A DNA stretch of 64,000 nt from Streptomyces sclerotialus (GTDB taxonomy: Bacteria > Actinomycetota > Actinomycetes > Streptomycetales > Streptomycetaceae): positions 124,001 through 188,000 of the forward strand of contig JODX01000018.1 of assembly GCA_000719105.1 (NCBI GenBank), given 5' to 3'. Position numbers and translations under genes: made by a program. How positions within the stretch are numbered: position 1 is the stretch's first letter; every line of letters starts with the position of its first letter. Below are positions 33,783-42,082 of this stretch, piece by piece. A model generated the notes under the pieces. It saw only the letters and a list, made by a program, of their open reading frames with translations, made no database searches and was not told the origin of the DNA.

Positions 33783-35543
33783 ATGAGCCGCACCACATCC
33801 GCACCCATGAGCCGCAGGAACCGTGTCAGGTTCACCAGAACCGCGCTGATCGCCTCGCTGGCGCTGGTCGCCGGCAGCGCCGGGACCGCGCTCGCGGCCG
33901 TGCCCTCCGACGACATCGGCACCGCCGCCGTTCCCTGCACCGTCGACTACAAGGTGCAGAACGACTGGGGCTCCGGCTTCACCACGGCAGTGACCGTCAC
34001 CAACAACGGCGCCGCCAAGTCCTCCTGGTCGTTGAAGTGGTCCTACGCCGGCAACCAGAAGGTCACCAACGCCTGGAACGCCAAGGTCAGCCAGAGCGGG
34101 ACCGCGGTCACCGTCGCCAACGAGTCCTACAACGGCTCGCTGGCGACCGGCGGTTCGGCCAGCTTCGGTTTCCAGGGCACCTACAGCGGCAGCAACGCGG
34201 TCCCCGCGACCTTCACGCTCGACGGTGTGACCTGCAACGTCGATGACGGCGGTGGCGGCAACCCCGACCCCGACCCGGAGCCGGAGCCCGGCACGAAGGT
34301 CGACAACCCGTACTCCGGCGCCAAGGTGTACGTGAACCCCGAGTGGTCCGCGAAGGCCGCCGCCGAACCGGGCGGCAGCCGGATCTCGAACCAGCCCACC
34401 GGTGTCTGGCTCGACCGCACCGCCGCCATCAACGGCGTCAACGGCGGCATGGGTCTGCGCGACCACCTCGACGCGGCCCTCGCGCAGAAGGGCTCCGGCG
34501 AGATGGTCGTCCAGCTCGTCATCTACAACCTGCCCGGCCGTGACTGCTCGGCCCTCGCCTCCAACGGCGAGCTGGGCCCGACGGAGATCGACAAGTACAA
34601 GACCCAGTACATCGACCCGATCGCCGCGATCCTCGCCGACCCGAAGTACGCGGGTCTGCGGATCGTCACCACCGTCGAGATCGACTCGCTGCCCAACCTC
34701 GTCACCAACGTCACGCCGCGCCCGACCGCCACGCCCAACTGCGACGTGATGAAGGCGAACGGCAACTACCAGAAGGGCGTGGGCTACGCGCTGAACAAGC
34801 TCGGCGCGATCGGCAACGTCTACAACTACATCGACGCCGGCCACCACGGCTGGCTGGGCTGGGACGACAACATGGGCCCGTCGGCCGACATGTTCAAGGT
34901 CGCCGCCACCACCGAGGGCGCGACGCTCTCCGACGTCCACGGCTTCATCGTCAACACCGCGAACTACAGCGCGCTGAAGGAGACCAACTTCTCCATCAAC
35001 GACACGGTCAACGGCACCTCCGTGCGCCAGTCGAAGTGGGTGGACTGGAACCGGTACACCGATGAGCTGTCGTACGCCCAGGCCATGCGCGACAAGCTGG
35101 TCTCGATCGGCTTCGACTCCAAGATCGGCATGCTGATCGACACCTCCCGCAACGGCTGGGGCGGCACCGCACGGCCCACCGGCCCGGGCGCCACGACCAG
35201 CGTGGACACCTACGTCGACGGCGGTCGCATCGACCGCCGCATCCACCTCGGCAACTGGTGCAACCAGAAGGGCGCGGGTCTCGGTGAGCGGCCGCAGGCC
35301 AACCCGGAGCCGGGCATCGACGCCTACGTCTGGATGAAGCCGCCGGGGGAGTCCGACGGTGCCAGCAAGGAGATCGCGAACGACGAGGGCAAGGGCTTCG
35401 ACCGCATGTGCGACCCGACCTACACGGGCAACCCGCGGAACAACAACAACATGTCGGGTGCCCTCCCCGACGCTCCGCTGTCCGGGAAGTGGTTCTCGGC
35501 GCAGTTCCAGGAGCTGATGAAGAACGCGTACCCGGCGCTGTGA
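33783..35543 (+). CDS. Secreted GH6 cellobiohydrolase with N-terminal CBM2
   Basis: A 586-residue exported cellulase. Signal peptide (about 1-39), CBM2 (about 50-153), Pro/Asp/Glu linker (DPDPEPEPG), then GH6 catalytic domain (about 172-586). IYNLPGRDCSALASNGE carries the conserved acid Asp region, and the loop-forming inserts and LGNWCNQKGAGLGERP are typical of bacterial exo-acting GH6. It releases cellobiose from non-reducing ends and works with the divergent GH48 enzyme. ATG at 33783 with AAGGA nine bases upstream. Control by CebR is inferred from the box at 33502. Confidence 0.95.
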   Translation: MSRTTSAPMSRRNRVRFTRTALIASLALVAGSAGTALAAVPSDDIGTAAVPCTVDYKVQNDWGSGFTTAVTVTNNGAAKSSWSLKWSYAGNQKVTNAWNAKVSQSGTAVTVANESYNGSLATGGSASFGFQGTYSGSNAVPATFTLDGVTCNVDDGGGGNPDPDPEPEPGTKVDNPYSGAKVYVNPEWSAKAAAEPGGSRISNQPTGVWLDRTAAINGVNGGMGLRDHLDAALAQKGSGEMVVQLVIYNLPGRDCSALASNGELGPTEIDKYKTQYIDPIAAILADPKYAGLRIVTTVEIDSLPNLVTNVTPRPTATPNCDVMKANGNYQKGVGYALNKLGAIGNVYNYIDAGHHGWLGWDDNMGPSADMFKVAATTEGATLSDVHGFIVNTANYSALKETNFSINDTVNGTSVRQSKWVDWNRYTDELSYAQAMRDKLVSIGFDSKIGMLIDTSRNGWGGTARPTGPGATTSVDTYVDGGRIDRRIHLGNWCNQKGAGLGERPQANPEPGIDAYVWMKPPGESDGASKEIANDEGKGFDRMCDPTYTGNPRNNNNMSGALPDAPLSGKWFSAQFQELMKNAYPAL

Positions 35544-35578
35544 GCGGTGACGGACACGTCGCTCCCTAGCGTGTGAGG

Positions 35579-35617
35579 TCCGCCGGGGCGGGGCTGCGAG
35601 TGCCCCGTCCCGGCGGA
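35579..35617 (+). terminator. Terminator hairpin after the GH6 gene
   Basis: A 16-bp stem (35579-35594 with 35602-35617, one mismatch) and a loop TGCGAGT, 36 bases after the stop. Confidence 0.75.
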
Positions 35618-35633
35618 TCGTGTCCGCGGTTAT

Positions 35634-35660
35634 TTGCCGATACGGCAAGGGTGTTTGCCG
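35634..35660. promoter_or_regulatory. TTGCCG operator upstream of the His-rich methyltransferase
   Basis: TTGCCG-ATA-CGGCAA (35634-35648) is a perfect inverted repeat, followed by a third TTGCCG half-site at 35655-35660. It sits about 60-80 bases before the gene in an AT-richer patch. Regulator unknown. Confidence 0.5.
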
Positions 35661-35715
35661 AAGTCCGGTGCACGGGCGCACGCTGGCCCCGTACCCGGAC
35701 GAGAGGATCACCGCC

Positions 35716-36612
35716 ATGGGACACCACCGGCACCACCAGCACGCTCCCGCCGGCCACCAGCACGTGCACACCGACATCGACTGGGCCGAGATGGCCGCGC
35801 ACCTGGAGGCCGAGGCGGAGCTCTTCACCCCCCTGTACGCCCAGGCCGCTGCCTGGCTCGCGGCCCGGCGGCCCGAGCCCGGTCTGATCGTCGACGCGGG
35901 CAGTGGTCCCGGCGTGGTGACCGGGGTGCTGGCCGATGCGTTCCCGGCCGCCAGGGTCGTCGCCGTGGACGGCTCGGGACCCCTGCTGGAGCGGGCCCGC
36001 GAGCGTGCCGGGCGCCAGGGATTCGCCGACCGCTTCGGCACCCTGGAAGCCGACCTCCCCGAGGGCCTCGACGGCCTCACGTACCCGGCCGACCTGCTGT
36101 GGGCGAGCCGGAGCCTGCACCACATCGGCGACCAGCGGGCGGGCCTCGCCGCCTTCGCCGCGCGCCTCGCCCCCGGCGGCACCCTGGCGATCCTCGAAGG
36201 CGGGCTGCCCACCCGCTATCTGCCCCGCGACATCGGCTTCGGACGCCCCGGTCTGCAGGAGCGCCTGGACGCGGCCCAGGCCGAGTGGTTCGGCGCCATG
36301 CGGGCCTCGCTGCCCGGCGCCGTCGAGGAGGCCGAGGACTGGCCGGGCCTGCTCACCGCCGTGGGCCTGCGGGGCGCCACCAGCCGCACCTTCCTGCTCG
36401 ACGTGCCCGCACCGCTGTCCGAGGAGGCCCGCGCATTCGCCGTCACCGTATTCGGGCGGCTGCGGGAAAAGGCCGCGGAACTCCTCGACGCGTCCGACCT
36501 CTCGACCCTCGACCGGCTCCTCGACCCGGACGACAAGGCGAGTCTGTATCACCGTTCCGACCTTTTCGTCCTGACGGCCCACACCCTTCATGTGGCGCAG
36601 GCGCAGCCATGA
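35716..36612 (+). CDS. SAM-dependent methyltransferase with His-rich N-terminus
   Basis: A 298-residue protein. The first 20 residues are MGHHRHHQHAPAGHQHVHTD, a likely metal-binding tail. The core is a class I methyltransferase with IVDAGSGPGVVTGVLA (motif I), VVAVDGSGPLL and PADLLWASRSLHHIGD, followed by APGGTLAILEGG. The substrate is unknown. The start has GAGAGGA nine bases upstream. The His tail and an inverted-repeat operator suggest control by, or a link to, a metal. It precedes the response regulator by 208 bases and may or may not belong to the polyketide locus. Confidence 0.85.
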   Translation: MGHHRHHQHAPAGHQHVHTDIDWAEMAAHLEAEAELFTPLYAQAAAWLAARRPEPGLIVDAGSGPGVVTGVLADAFPAARVVAVDGSGPLLERARERAGRQGFADRFGTLEADLPEGLDGLTYPADLLWASRSLHHIGDQRAGLAAFAARLAPGGTLAILEGGLPTRYLPRDIGFGRPGLQERLDAAQAEWFGAMRASLPGAVEEAEDWPGLLTAVGLRGATSRTFLLDVPAPLSEEARAFAVTVFGRLREKAAELLDASDLSTLDRLLDPDDKASLYHRSDLFVLTAHTLHVAQAQP

Positions 36613-36820
36613 AATAAAAGAGGCGATACGTGATGTCCGGACTGTGATGTGGGCGTCAGCCGAACTGTGGATCGCGACGACCGAGTAGGTTCGTGGGGTA
36701 GCATCGGAATGCGCGGCTAATTCACCGACGAAGGAATCCAAAAACGGGGGCTCGGAAGGTAGCTGTGCCCGCGTATTACGGATCTTTCGCTTTCGTTTCA
36801 GGCGAACCGAAGGATCACCG

Positions 36821-37504
36821 ATGTTGTCACCGATGTTGTCCAGGATAAAAGTTCTGCTCGTCGACGACGAGCAGATCGTGCTGGAGGGTCTACGTACCCT
36901 CCTCGAAGGTTTCGGCGAGTTCAGCGTGGTCGGCACGGCGCGCGACGGTGCCTCGGCGCTCCGCAAGATGCGCTCCGGCCGGCCGCAGATCGTGGTCATC
37001 GGACTGCGGCTGCCGGGCATGGGCGGTGTCGCCACCACCCGGGCCCTGCGGCGCGAGTCCGTCCACGTCAGAATCGTCTTCCTCGCATCCCATCAGCAGC
37101 CCGTCTACGTCCGGGAGGCCTTCCAGGCGGGAGCCAACGCCTATCTGTCCCGCACCACCATCAACGCCGGCGAGCTCCGGGACGCCCTGCTCACCGTCTA
37201 CCGCGAGGGCGCCCACTTCTCTCCGGCGACCGCGGGTCATCTGCTCCAGCTCGTCTCCGGCCAGAAAGGAGAGGAATCCGCCTCCCCGCTTTCCCGGCTC
37301 ACCGGGCGCGAGCGGCAGATCCTCTCGATGGTCGCCGACGACCACGAGACCGGCCACATCGCCACCTCTCTCGGGATCAGCCCGAAGACCGTGCGCAATT
37401 ACCTGAGCCGGATCTACGCCAAGCTGGGAACTCCCGGCCGGGTGCAGACCGCACTGTACGCGAAGAGGTCATTCGGATACCACGAGGCCGTACAGACGGA
37501 GTGA
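36821..37504 (+). CDS. NarL/LuxR-type response regulator lacking the phospho-acceptor Asp
   Basis: A 227-residue protein with a receiver domain (about 9-125) and a LuxR-type helix-turn-helix (about 160-220, LTGRERQILSMVADDHE, then IATSLGISPKTVRNYLSRIY). The acidic pair VDDE (Asp15/16) is kept, but the phosphorylated Asp is Gly61 (IVVIGLRLPGMGG) and the conserved Lys is Arg111 (YLSRT). Phosphorylation is not expected, and such receivers often respond to small ligands or pathway products. No histidine kinase is near. It faces the polyketide operon tail to tail and is the obvious candidate for its regulator, which is inference. Confidence 0.88.
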   Translation: MLSPMLSRIKVLLVDDEQIVLEGLRTLLEGFGEFSVVGTARDGASALRKMRSGRPQIVVIGLRLPGMGGVATTRALRRESVHVRIVFLASHQQPVYVREAFQAGANAYLSRTTINAGELRDALLTVYREGAHFSPATAGHLLQLVSGQKGEESASPLSRLTGRERQILSMVADDHETGHIATSLGISPKTVRNYLSRIYAKLGTPGRVQTALYAKRSFGYHEAVQTE

Positions 37505-37509
37505 ATTCG

Positions 37510-37562
37510 GAACGCGGTGCCGTTGTCGTTCGTCGGAGAACGACGTGACGGCACCCGCGTTC
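37510..37562. terminator. Bidirectional terminator between the regulator and the polyketide operon
   Basis: Outer arms 37510-37523 and 37548-37562 pair with one bulge, and an inner hairpin CGTTC...GAACG (37527-37542) sits in the loop. It lies between convergent genes. Confidence 0.7.
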
Positions 37563-37589
37563 ATACCGGCCGTCCTGTCACCGGCTGTC

Positions 37590-38426
37590 CTACCGACCGG
37601 TACCTTTCGGTCCGGCCGGCGTCCCGACCTGGGCCACGGCCCGGCACCAGGCGGCGCCCGCGTCCGCCAGCGCCACCGGGAACGCCATGAACCGGAACGG
37701 CCCCCGGCCCTCCAGCGCGCGCAGCCCGGCCAGCCCCTCGATCTGGACGAACTCCCGTCGGCGGCCGTGCAGATGGGCCGGCCACAGGACGCCCCGGTCG
37801 CCCGTGCGGTAGTACTCCTCGACCATGCGGCGGGGCGGCCCGTCGAAGCTCCAGCAGTCCGTGCCCAGCACCTTCACACCCAGGTCCAGCAGGTGGTCGA
37901 TGGCGGCGGGGGTGATCGCCGTGGACCTCGTGAAGTAGGCGGGCGTCCCCAAGCGCAGATCGGAGTCGGTGCGGAACAGGACGACCGTGCCGGGCCCCGC
38001 CGTGCCCTCCGCGGTGCGCAGGGCCTCCTTCACCTCCGGCTCGCCGACCCTGTCGTACGGGCGCACGTCCAGCACCAGGCCCGGGCCGCTGCACCAGTCC
38101 AGCGGCAGGTCCAGCACCTTCCTGGCGGGCCGGCCCTCGCACAGCGGGCCGTAGTGGAAGGGCGCGTCCACGTGCGTGCCCTGGTGCACGGACATCCGGT
38201 AGAACTCGTTCGACAGGAAGCAGCCGTCCGGCAGGTCCCGCTCGCGCAGCCGGCGCCGGCCCGTCAGCCAGCGCGCATGGTTCAGCAATCGCTGACGGCG
38301 GCTGTCGCCGGGCAGCGCGCGGATCCGGCGCGCGAGGTGGCGGATGCCGTCACGGTGCAGCCACTGCTCGAACTCCACGCCCGGCGCGTTGCGGCCGACG
38401 GGCAGGGACAGGTCGACGTACGTCAT
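37590..38426 (-). CDS. PF04199 cyclase family protein (kynurenine-formamidase-like fold)
   Basis: A 278-residue protein with the metal-site motif HQGTHVDAPFHYG (HxGTHxDxPxH) and RTDSDL / LGTDCWSFDGPP, characteristic of PF04199. The family includes amidohydrolases and proteins of polyketide clusters loosely called cyclases. The ATG at 38426 is preceded by AGGAGTGG. An in-frame ATG ten codons earlier (38456) overlaps the PfkB stop as ATGA, so translation is coupled either way. It is the last gene of the minus-strand operon. Confidence 0.85.
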   Translation of the reverse strand: MTYVDLSLPVGRNAPGVEFEQWLHRDGIRHLARRIRALPGDSRRQRLLNHARWLTGRRRLRERDLPDGCFLSNEFYRMSVHQGTHVDAPFHYGPLCEGRPARKVLDLPLDWCSGPGLVLDVRPYDRVGEPEVKEALRTAEGTAGPGTVVLFRTDSDLRLGTPAYFTRSTAITPAAIDHLLDLGVKVLGTDCWSFDGPPRRMVEEYYRTGDRGVLWPAHLHGRRREFVQIEGLAGLRALEGRGPFRFMAFPVALADAGAAWCRAVAQVGTPAGPKGTGR

Positions 38427-38452
38427 GGCGTCCACTCCTGAAGCGTTCGTTG

Positions 38453-39454
38453 TCATGGCCGGTCCTCGGGCCCCACGGCCGTCGCCAGTACGGGGATCAG
38501 GGCGCCCGCCGCCTGCCTGCCGTACGCGGTGAGCAGGCGCCGGTACAGCCGCCTGCGGTCCACCGCGTACTCCTGCGGGCCCGCCGCCTCCAGCGCCAGC
38601 GACGCCAGCGCGCAGCCGAGCCGCGCCGCGTCGACGAGGCCGGCGCCGTGCGCGAGGCCCGCGACGACGCCCGCGCGCAGCGCGTCCCCGGCGCCCGAGG
38701 GCCCGGTGGCGACGACGCCCGGCACCGCGGGCACCACCACCGGCTCCCGGCCGGCGCGCTCGACGAGGGCCCCGGCCGGGCCCAGCGTGGTGATCCGGGC
38801 GCCGACCCGTTCCAGGACGCCGAGCGCGCTCCAGCCGGTCACGTCGTGCAGCAGCGCGGCGTCGTCCTCGCTGCCGAACAGCACCTCGGCGCCCTCGACG
38901 AGGAACTGCGCGTCCGCGCGGCCGAGTTCCGCGATCCGCCGCCGGGGATCGGCGGCGAACGGGACGCCCTCGGCGCGGCACTCCTCGGTGTGCCGCAGCA
39001 TCGCCCGGGTGTCGTCCGACGAGACCAGCACCAGACCGAGGGCGCCGGTCCGTTCGGCCACCGACCGCAGCGAGATCGTGCGGGCGGCGTCGCGCGCTCC
39101 GGCGTGGAACGAGGCGATCTCGTTGCCGTCGGCGTCGACCGTGCGCAGCGACCGCGCCGTCCGCTCGTCCGGCACGACCAGCACCGAGTCGACGTCGACG
39201 CCGTGCTGCTTCAGCCACACCTGGTACTCGCCGAAGTCCGGGCCGGCCGCGCCGACCAGCACCGGCGCGAGACCGAACCGGGCGACCCCGTACGCGATGT
39301 TCGCCCCCGCGCCCCCGTAGCGGACCGTCAGCCGGTCCACCAGGAAGAACAGGGAGGCGGTGTGCAGCCCCTCCGGGACCAGCCGTTCGGCCAGGCGGCC
39401 CGGAAAGGTCATGAGGTGGTCCGTCGTGATGGATCCGGTGACGGCGATCCGCAC
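38453..39454 (-). CDS. PfkB family kinase, adenosine-kinase-like
   Basis: A 333-residue ribokinase/PfkB enzyme beginning VRIAVTGSITTDHLMTFPGR, very like actinobacterial adenosine kinases. It has YGGAGANIAYGVARFG (substrate side) and GPSGAGDALRAGVVAGL with the catalytic Asp of the GAGD motif. It would phosphorylate a nucleoside or sugar. Its place inside a polyketide operon suggests a specialised substrate or a glycosyl precursor, which is unproven. The GTG start has GGGGAGAG upstream and is about 100 bases after the aromatase gene. Confidence 0.88.
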   Translation of the reverse strand: MRIAVTGSITTDHLMTFPGRLAERLVPEGLHTASLFFLVDRLTVRYGGAGANIAYGVARFGLAPVLVGAAGPDFGEYQVWLKQHGVDVDSVLVVPDERTARSLRTVDADGNEIASFHAGARDAARTISLRSVAERTGALGLVLVSSDDTRAMLRHTEECRAEGVPFAADPRRRIAELGRADAQFLVEGAEVLFGSEDDAALLHDVTGWSALGVLERVGARITTLGPAGALVERAGREPVVVPAVPGVVATGPSGAGDALRAGVVAGLAHGAGLVDAARLGCALASLALEAAGPQEYAVDRRRLYRRLLTAYGRQAAGALIPVLATAVGPEDRP

Positions 39455-39554
39455 CTTTCTCTCCCCCCGTTTGTGGTGGTGCAGGTGGTGCAGGTGGTGC
39501 AGGTGGACCGGGCCCGGCCGGAAGCGCTCGGCTCCCGGCCGGGCCCGGCCGTCG

Positions 39555-40010
39555 TCAGGCCGCCCGCACGGCACCCGACTCGATCTTCTGCCGGATACCG
39601 GCCTGGTTCTCCCGGGTGTGGACCTGCATCCGCTCGACCACGGTCTCCAGCGGTACGCCGAAGCCGTCGTCCAGCTCGAAGTCCTGCACCCAGGTCATCT
39701 CCGTGCCGCCCTCGACGGCCCGGTACGACCAGCGCAGGTGCATGTACCGGAACGGGAAGAGCGGATCGCGGCGCTCGGCGTACGCGACCAGCTCCCGGTG
39801 ATCCAGGAGCCGCCACGAACGCCAGCTCCGGCCCTCCTCGTTGCTCAGCTCGAAGACGATGTCCGTCCACCGCCCCTCCCGCTCACGGGAGAGGACCTTC
39901 GCGGTGCTGTACTCGTTGAAGATCTCCGGCCAGCACGCGATGTCGTTGGTGATGTCGAAGACCGTCCGCGGGTCCGCGGCGATGACGATGCTGTTCTCGA
40001 TCCTGGGCAT
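39555..40010 (-). CDS. SRPBCC aromatase/cyclase (TcmN/WhiE-VI type)
   Basis: A 151-residue single-domain START/SRPBCC protein. ENSIVIAADPRTVFDITNDI, CWPEIFNEYSTAKVLSRE, FRYMHLRWSYRAVEGGTEMTW and VQDFELDD follow the pattern of type II polyketide aromatase/cyclases such as the TcmN N-terminal domain, which fold and aromatise nascent poly-beta-ketone chains. The ATG at 40010 has GGAGGG nine bases upstream and is five bases after the ACP stop. This gene is the best hint that the product is aromatic. Confidence 0.9.
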   Translation of the reverse strand: MPRIENSIVIAADPRTVFDITNDIACWPEIFNEYSTAKVLSREREGRWTDIVFELSNEEGRSWRSWRLLDHRELVAYAERRDPLFPFRYMHLRWSYRAVEGGTEMTWVQDFELDDGFGVPLETVVERMQVHTRENQAGIRQKIESGAVRAA

Positions 40011-40015
40011 CCCGG

Positions 40016-40258
40016 TCAGCCCTCCCTGACGCACATCAGACGGTCGGCGCACGCCACCAGGTCCCCGAAGGTCTTGAAGGCGCCCTCCTCGTCCATGTCG
40101 ATCCGGATGCCGAAGTGCTGCTCCAGGGCGACCACGATCTCGACCAGCTCGGTCGAGTCGATGCCGAGGTCGGCGGCGAGCACGGTGTCGTCGGTCAGCT
40201 CGTCGTCACGGAAGCCGATCTCCCGCAGTACGGTGACGACCTCTTCACGGATGTTCAT
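40016..40258 (-). CDS. Acyl carrier protein
   Basis: An 80-residue acidic four-helix carrier protein with the phosphopantetheine site LGIDSTELVEIVVALE (Ser within DST). The motif is DS-T rather than the usual DS-L, as seen in some type II PKS carriers. Dedicated to this operon by position between the AcpS-type transferase and the aromatase. ATG at 40258 with a GGGGA site. Confidence 0.93.
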   Translation of the reverse strand: MNIREEVVTVLREIGFRDDELTDDTVLAADLGIDSTELVEIVVALEQHFGIRIDMDEEGAFKTFGDLVACADRLMCVREG

Positions 40259-40353
40259 GCGATTCCCCGTTCTTCCGTTCTCTCTTGCGTTGTCTCGCGG
40301 TCTCTCGCGGTCTCTCTCGTTCTCTCTCGTTCCTCCGAGTCGCTCCGCGGGGG

Positions 40354-40818
40354 TCAGTCGGCCGCCGGGACGGCCATCGCCACCGCCACGGCCACCTCGG
40401 CCTCGTGGCTGATGCTCAGCCGCAGTCGGGACAACCCCGCATCCCGCAGCGCCCGTTCGGCCCGCTCGGACAGGCGCGGGACGGGCTCGCCGCGGGCCCC
40501 GCGGCCGATCTCCACGTCCTGCCAGCCGAGTCCTTCGCCGTGCGCGCCGAGCGTCTTGCGCACCGCCTCCTTCGCGGCGACCCGGCCCGCCAGGCACTGC
40601 ACCCGGTAGCGGCCCGAGCGGCCCCGGCACAGCTCCCGTTCCGTCGGCGTCAGCAGCCGGTCGGCCAGTGCGTCCCCCCGCCGGAGCACGGCCGCACGCA
40701 GGCGCCTCACATCCACGACGTCCACGCCCAGTCCGGGGGGCGGGCCCGGGGACTGCTCGGCCGCACCGAGCGAGCGCACCGCCCGCTCCAGCGCGGTCAC
40801 CGCCTGATCAGCAGACAT
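40354..40818 (-). CDS. AcpS-type 4'-phosphopantetheinyl transferase
   Basis: A 154-residue protein. After about 28 extra N-terminal residues comes the AcpS fold with GLGVDVVDVRRLRAAV (Asp metal ligand) and CLAGRVAAKEAVRKTLG (Lys/Glu active site), ending RLRLSISHEAEVAVAVA. It would transfer the phosphopantetheine arm from CoA to the neighbouring ACP. The ATG at 40818 has GGGAGG eight bases upstream and overlaps the KS-beta stop by 22 bases. Confidence 0.9.
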   Translation of the reverse strand: MSADQAVTALERAVRSLGAAEQSPGPPPGLGVDVVDVRRLRAAVLRRGDALADRLLTPTERELCRGRSGRYRVQCLAGRVAAKEAVRKTLGAHGEGLGWQDVEIGRGARGEPVPRLSERAERALRDAGLSRLRLSISHEAEVAVAVAMAVPAAD

Positions 40819-42020
40819 GCGTTGACACCTCCCAGACCGCGCGAGACCACGAGGGTGCTGCGCCAGTCGGCGACGTCCCGTGCCTCGCCGCGGACCAGGT
40901 CGAGGCCGATGCCGGGCGCCGGGCGGTCCAGATTGACCGTGGGGGGCACCAGGTCCTCGGGCATCGCGCGCAGGGCGAGGGCCGCATCGGCGGCCGCCGC
41001 GCCGCCCAGCAGATGGCCGAAGCCCGACTTGGGCGCCGTCACGGGCAGCCGGGCCGCCCCGTCGCCGTACGCCTCGTGCAGTGCGTACCCCTCCGTGACG
41101 TCCTCGAAGGGGATGCCGGAGCCGTGCGCGAACACCACGTCGGGGGCTTCGGGGCTCGCTTCGCGCATCGCGCGGGCGAGCACCCGGCCGGTCGGCTCGA
41201 CCGTGTAGTACGGCATGTAGCCGTCGGTGCTGACGCCCCAGCCGGCCAGCTCGCCCAGGATGCGGGCGCCCCGCGCCTCGGCGTGCTCCCGGCGCTCCAG
41301 CACCAGGAAGACGGCGCCCTCGGCGAACACGCTGCCGCCGTGGCCCGCGTCGAACGGCCGGTACAGCTCGCCCGGCCCGAGCGCGCCCCGCTGCTTGGCG
41401 ACCAGGTCGCTGGTCTCCAGGCAGAGCCACCCGTACGGCGACAGCGGGGCCTCCACACCGCCCGCGAGCACCACGTCGGAGTGGCCGCGCAGCAGCGACT
41501 GGGCGCCGCCGATCAGCGCGTACGCGCCGCTGGCCCGGTCGGCCACGAAGGTGCGGGCCGGGCCCCTGATGCCCTGGTCGATGCAGATGTTGCCCTGCGG
41601 CGCGGCCGGGAACCAGGCGGTGGCCTGGTAGGGGCTGACCGCGCGGACGCCATCCGTCCAGAGCTTGCGCAGCTCCCGCTCGGCGAACTCCCAGCCGCCC
41701 AGCACATTGCCGACCATGACTCCGGTCCGGTCGGGCGCGACGGTGTCGCCGACCGTGACGCCCGCGTCCTTGAGCGCCTCGCGCACGGTCTGCACGGCCA
41801 GGTGCGTGAACCGGTCGGTCCGTTTGACGAAGCGTTCCGGCAGGTGGTCGAGCGGGTCGAAGTCCGTCTGGCCCGCGGCGGGGCAGGCGTAGGCGGAGGC
41901 GTCGAAACGGTCGATGGCGGTGATGCGGGAGAGACCGTCGCGCGCACTCTCCCAGAGCGCGTCCGGTCCTTCGCCGGCCGGGGTGAGGGCGCCGACGCCG
42001 GTGACGACGATCGAGGTCAT
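40797..42020 (-). CDS. Ketosynthase beta / chain-length-factor homologue, active-site Cys absent
   Basis: A 407-residue thiolase-fold protein directly after the ketosynthase alpha gene. The alignment of FVADRASGAYALIGGA with the CLF signature VAEQAGGLDAL places Arg162 where ketosynthases have the nucleophilic Cys and classical chain length factors have Gln. His residues in FAHGSGIPFEDV and KSGFGHLLGG remain. It should pair with KS-alpha as a heterodimer and set chain length; the Arg may alter malonyl decarboxylation or the cavity. ATG at 42020 with GGAGGAG upstream. Confidence 0.9.
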   Translation of the reverse strand: MTSIVVTGVGALTPAGEGPDALWESARDGLSRITAIDRFDASAYACPAAGQTDFDPLDHLPERFVKRTDRFTHLAVQTVREALKDAGVTVGDTVAPDRTGVMVGNVLGGWEFAERELRKLWTDGVRAVSPYQATAWFPAAPQGNICIDQGIRGPARTFVADRASGAYALIGGAQSLLRGHSDVVLAGGVEAPLSPYGWLCLETSDLVAKQRGALGPGELYRPFDAGHGGSVFAEGAVFLVLERREHAEARGARILGELAGWGVSTDGYMPYYTVEPTGRVLARAMREASPEAPDVVFAHGSGIPFEDVTEGYALHEAYGDGAARLPVTAPKSGFGHLLGGAAAADAALALRAMPEDLVPPTVNLDRPAPGIGLDLVRGEARDVADWRSTLVVSRGLGGVNACLLIRR

Positions 42021-42082
42021 CGCAGGATCTCCTCCGGTGTGGACGGTGCGGACGGTGCGGACCGGGCGTTCGTTCCTGTCCG

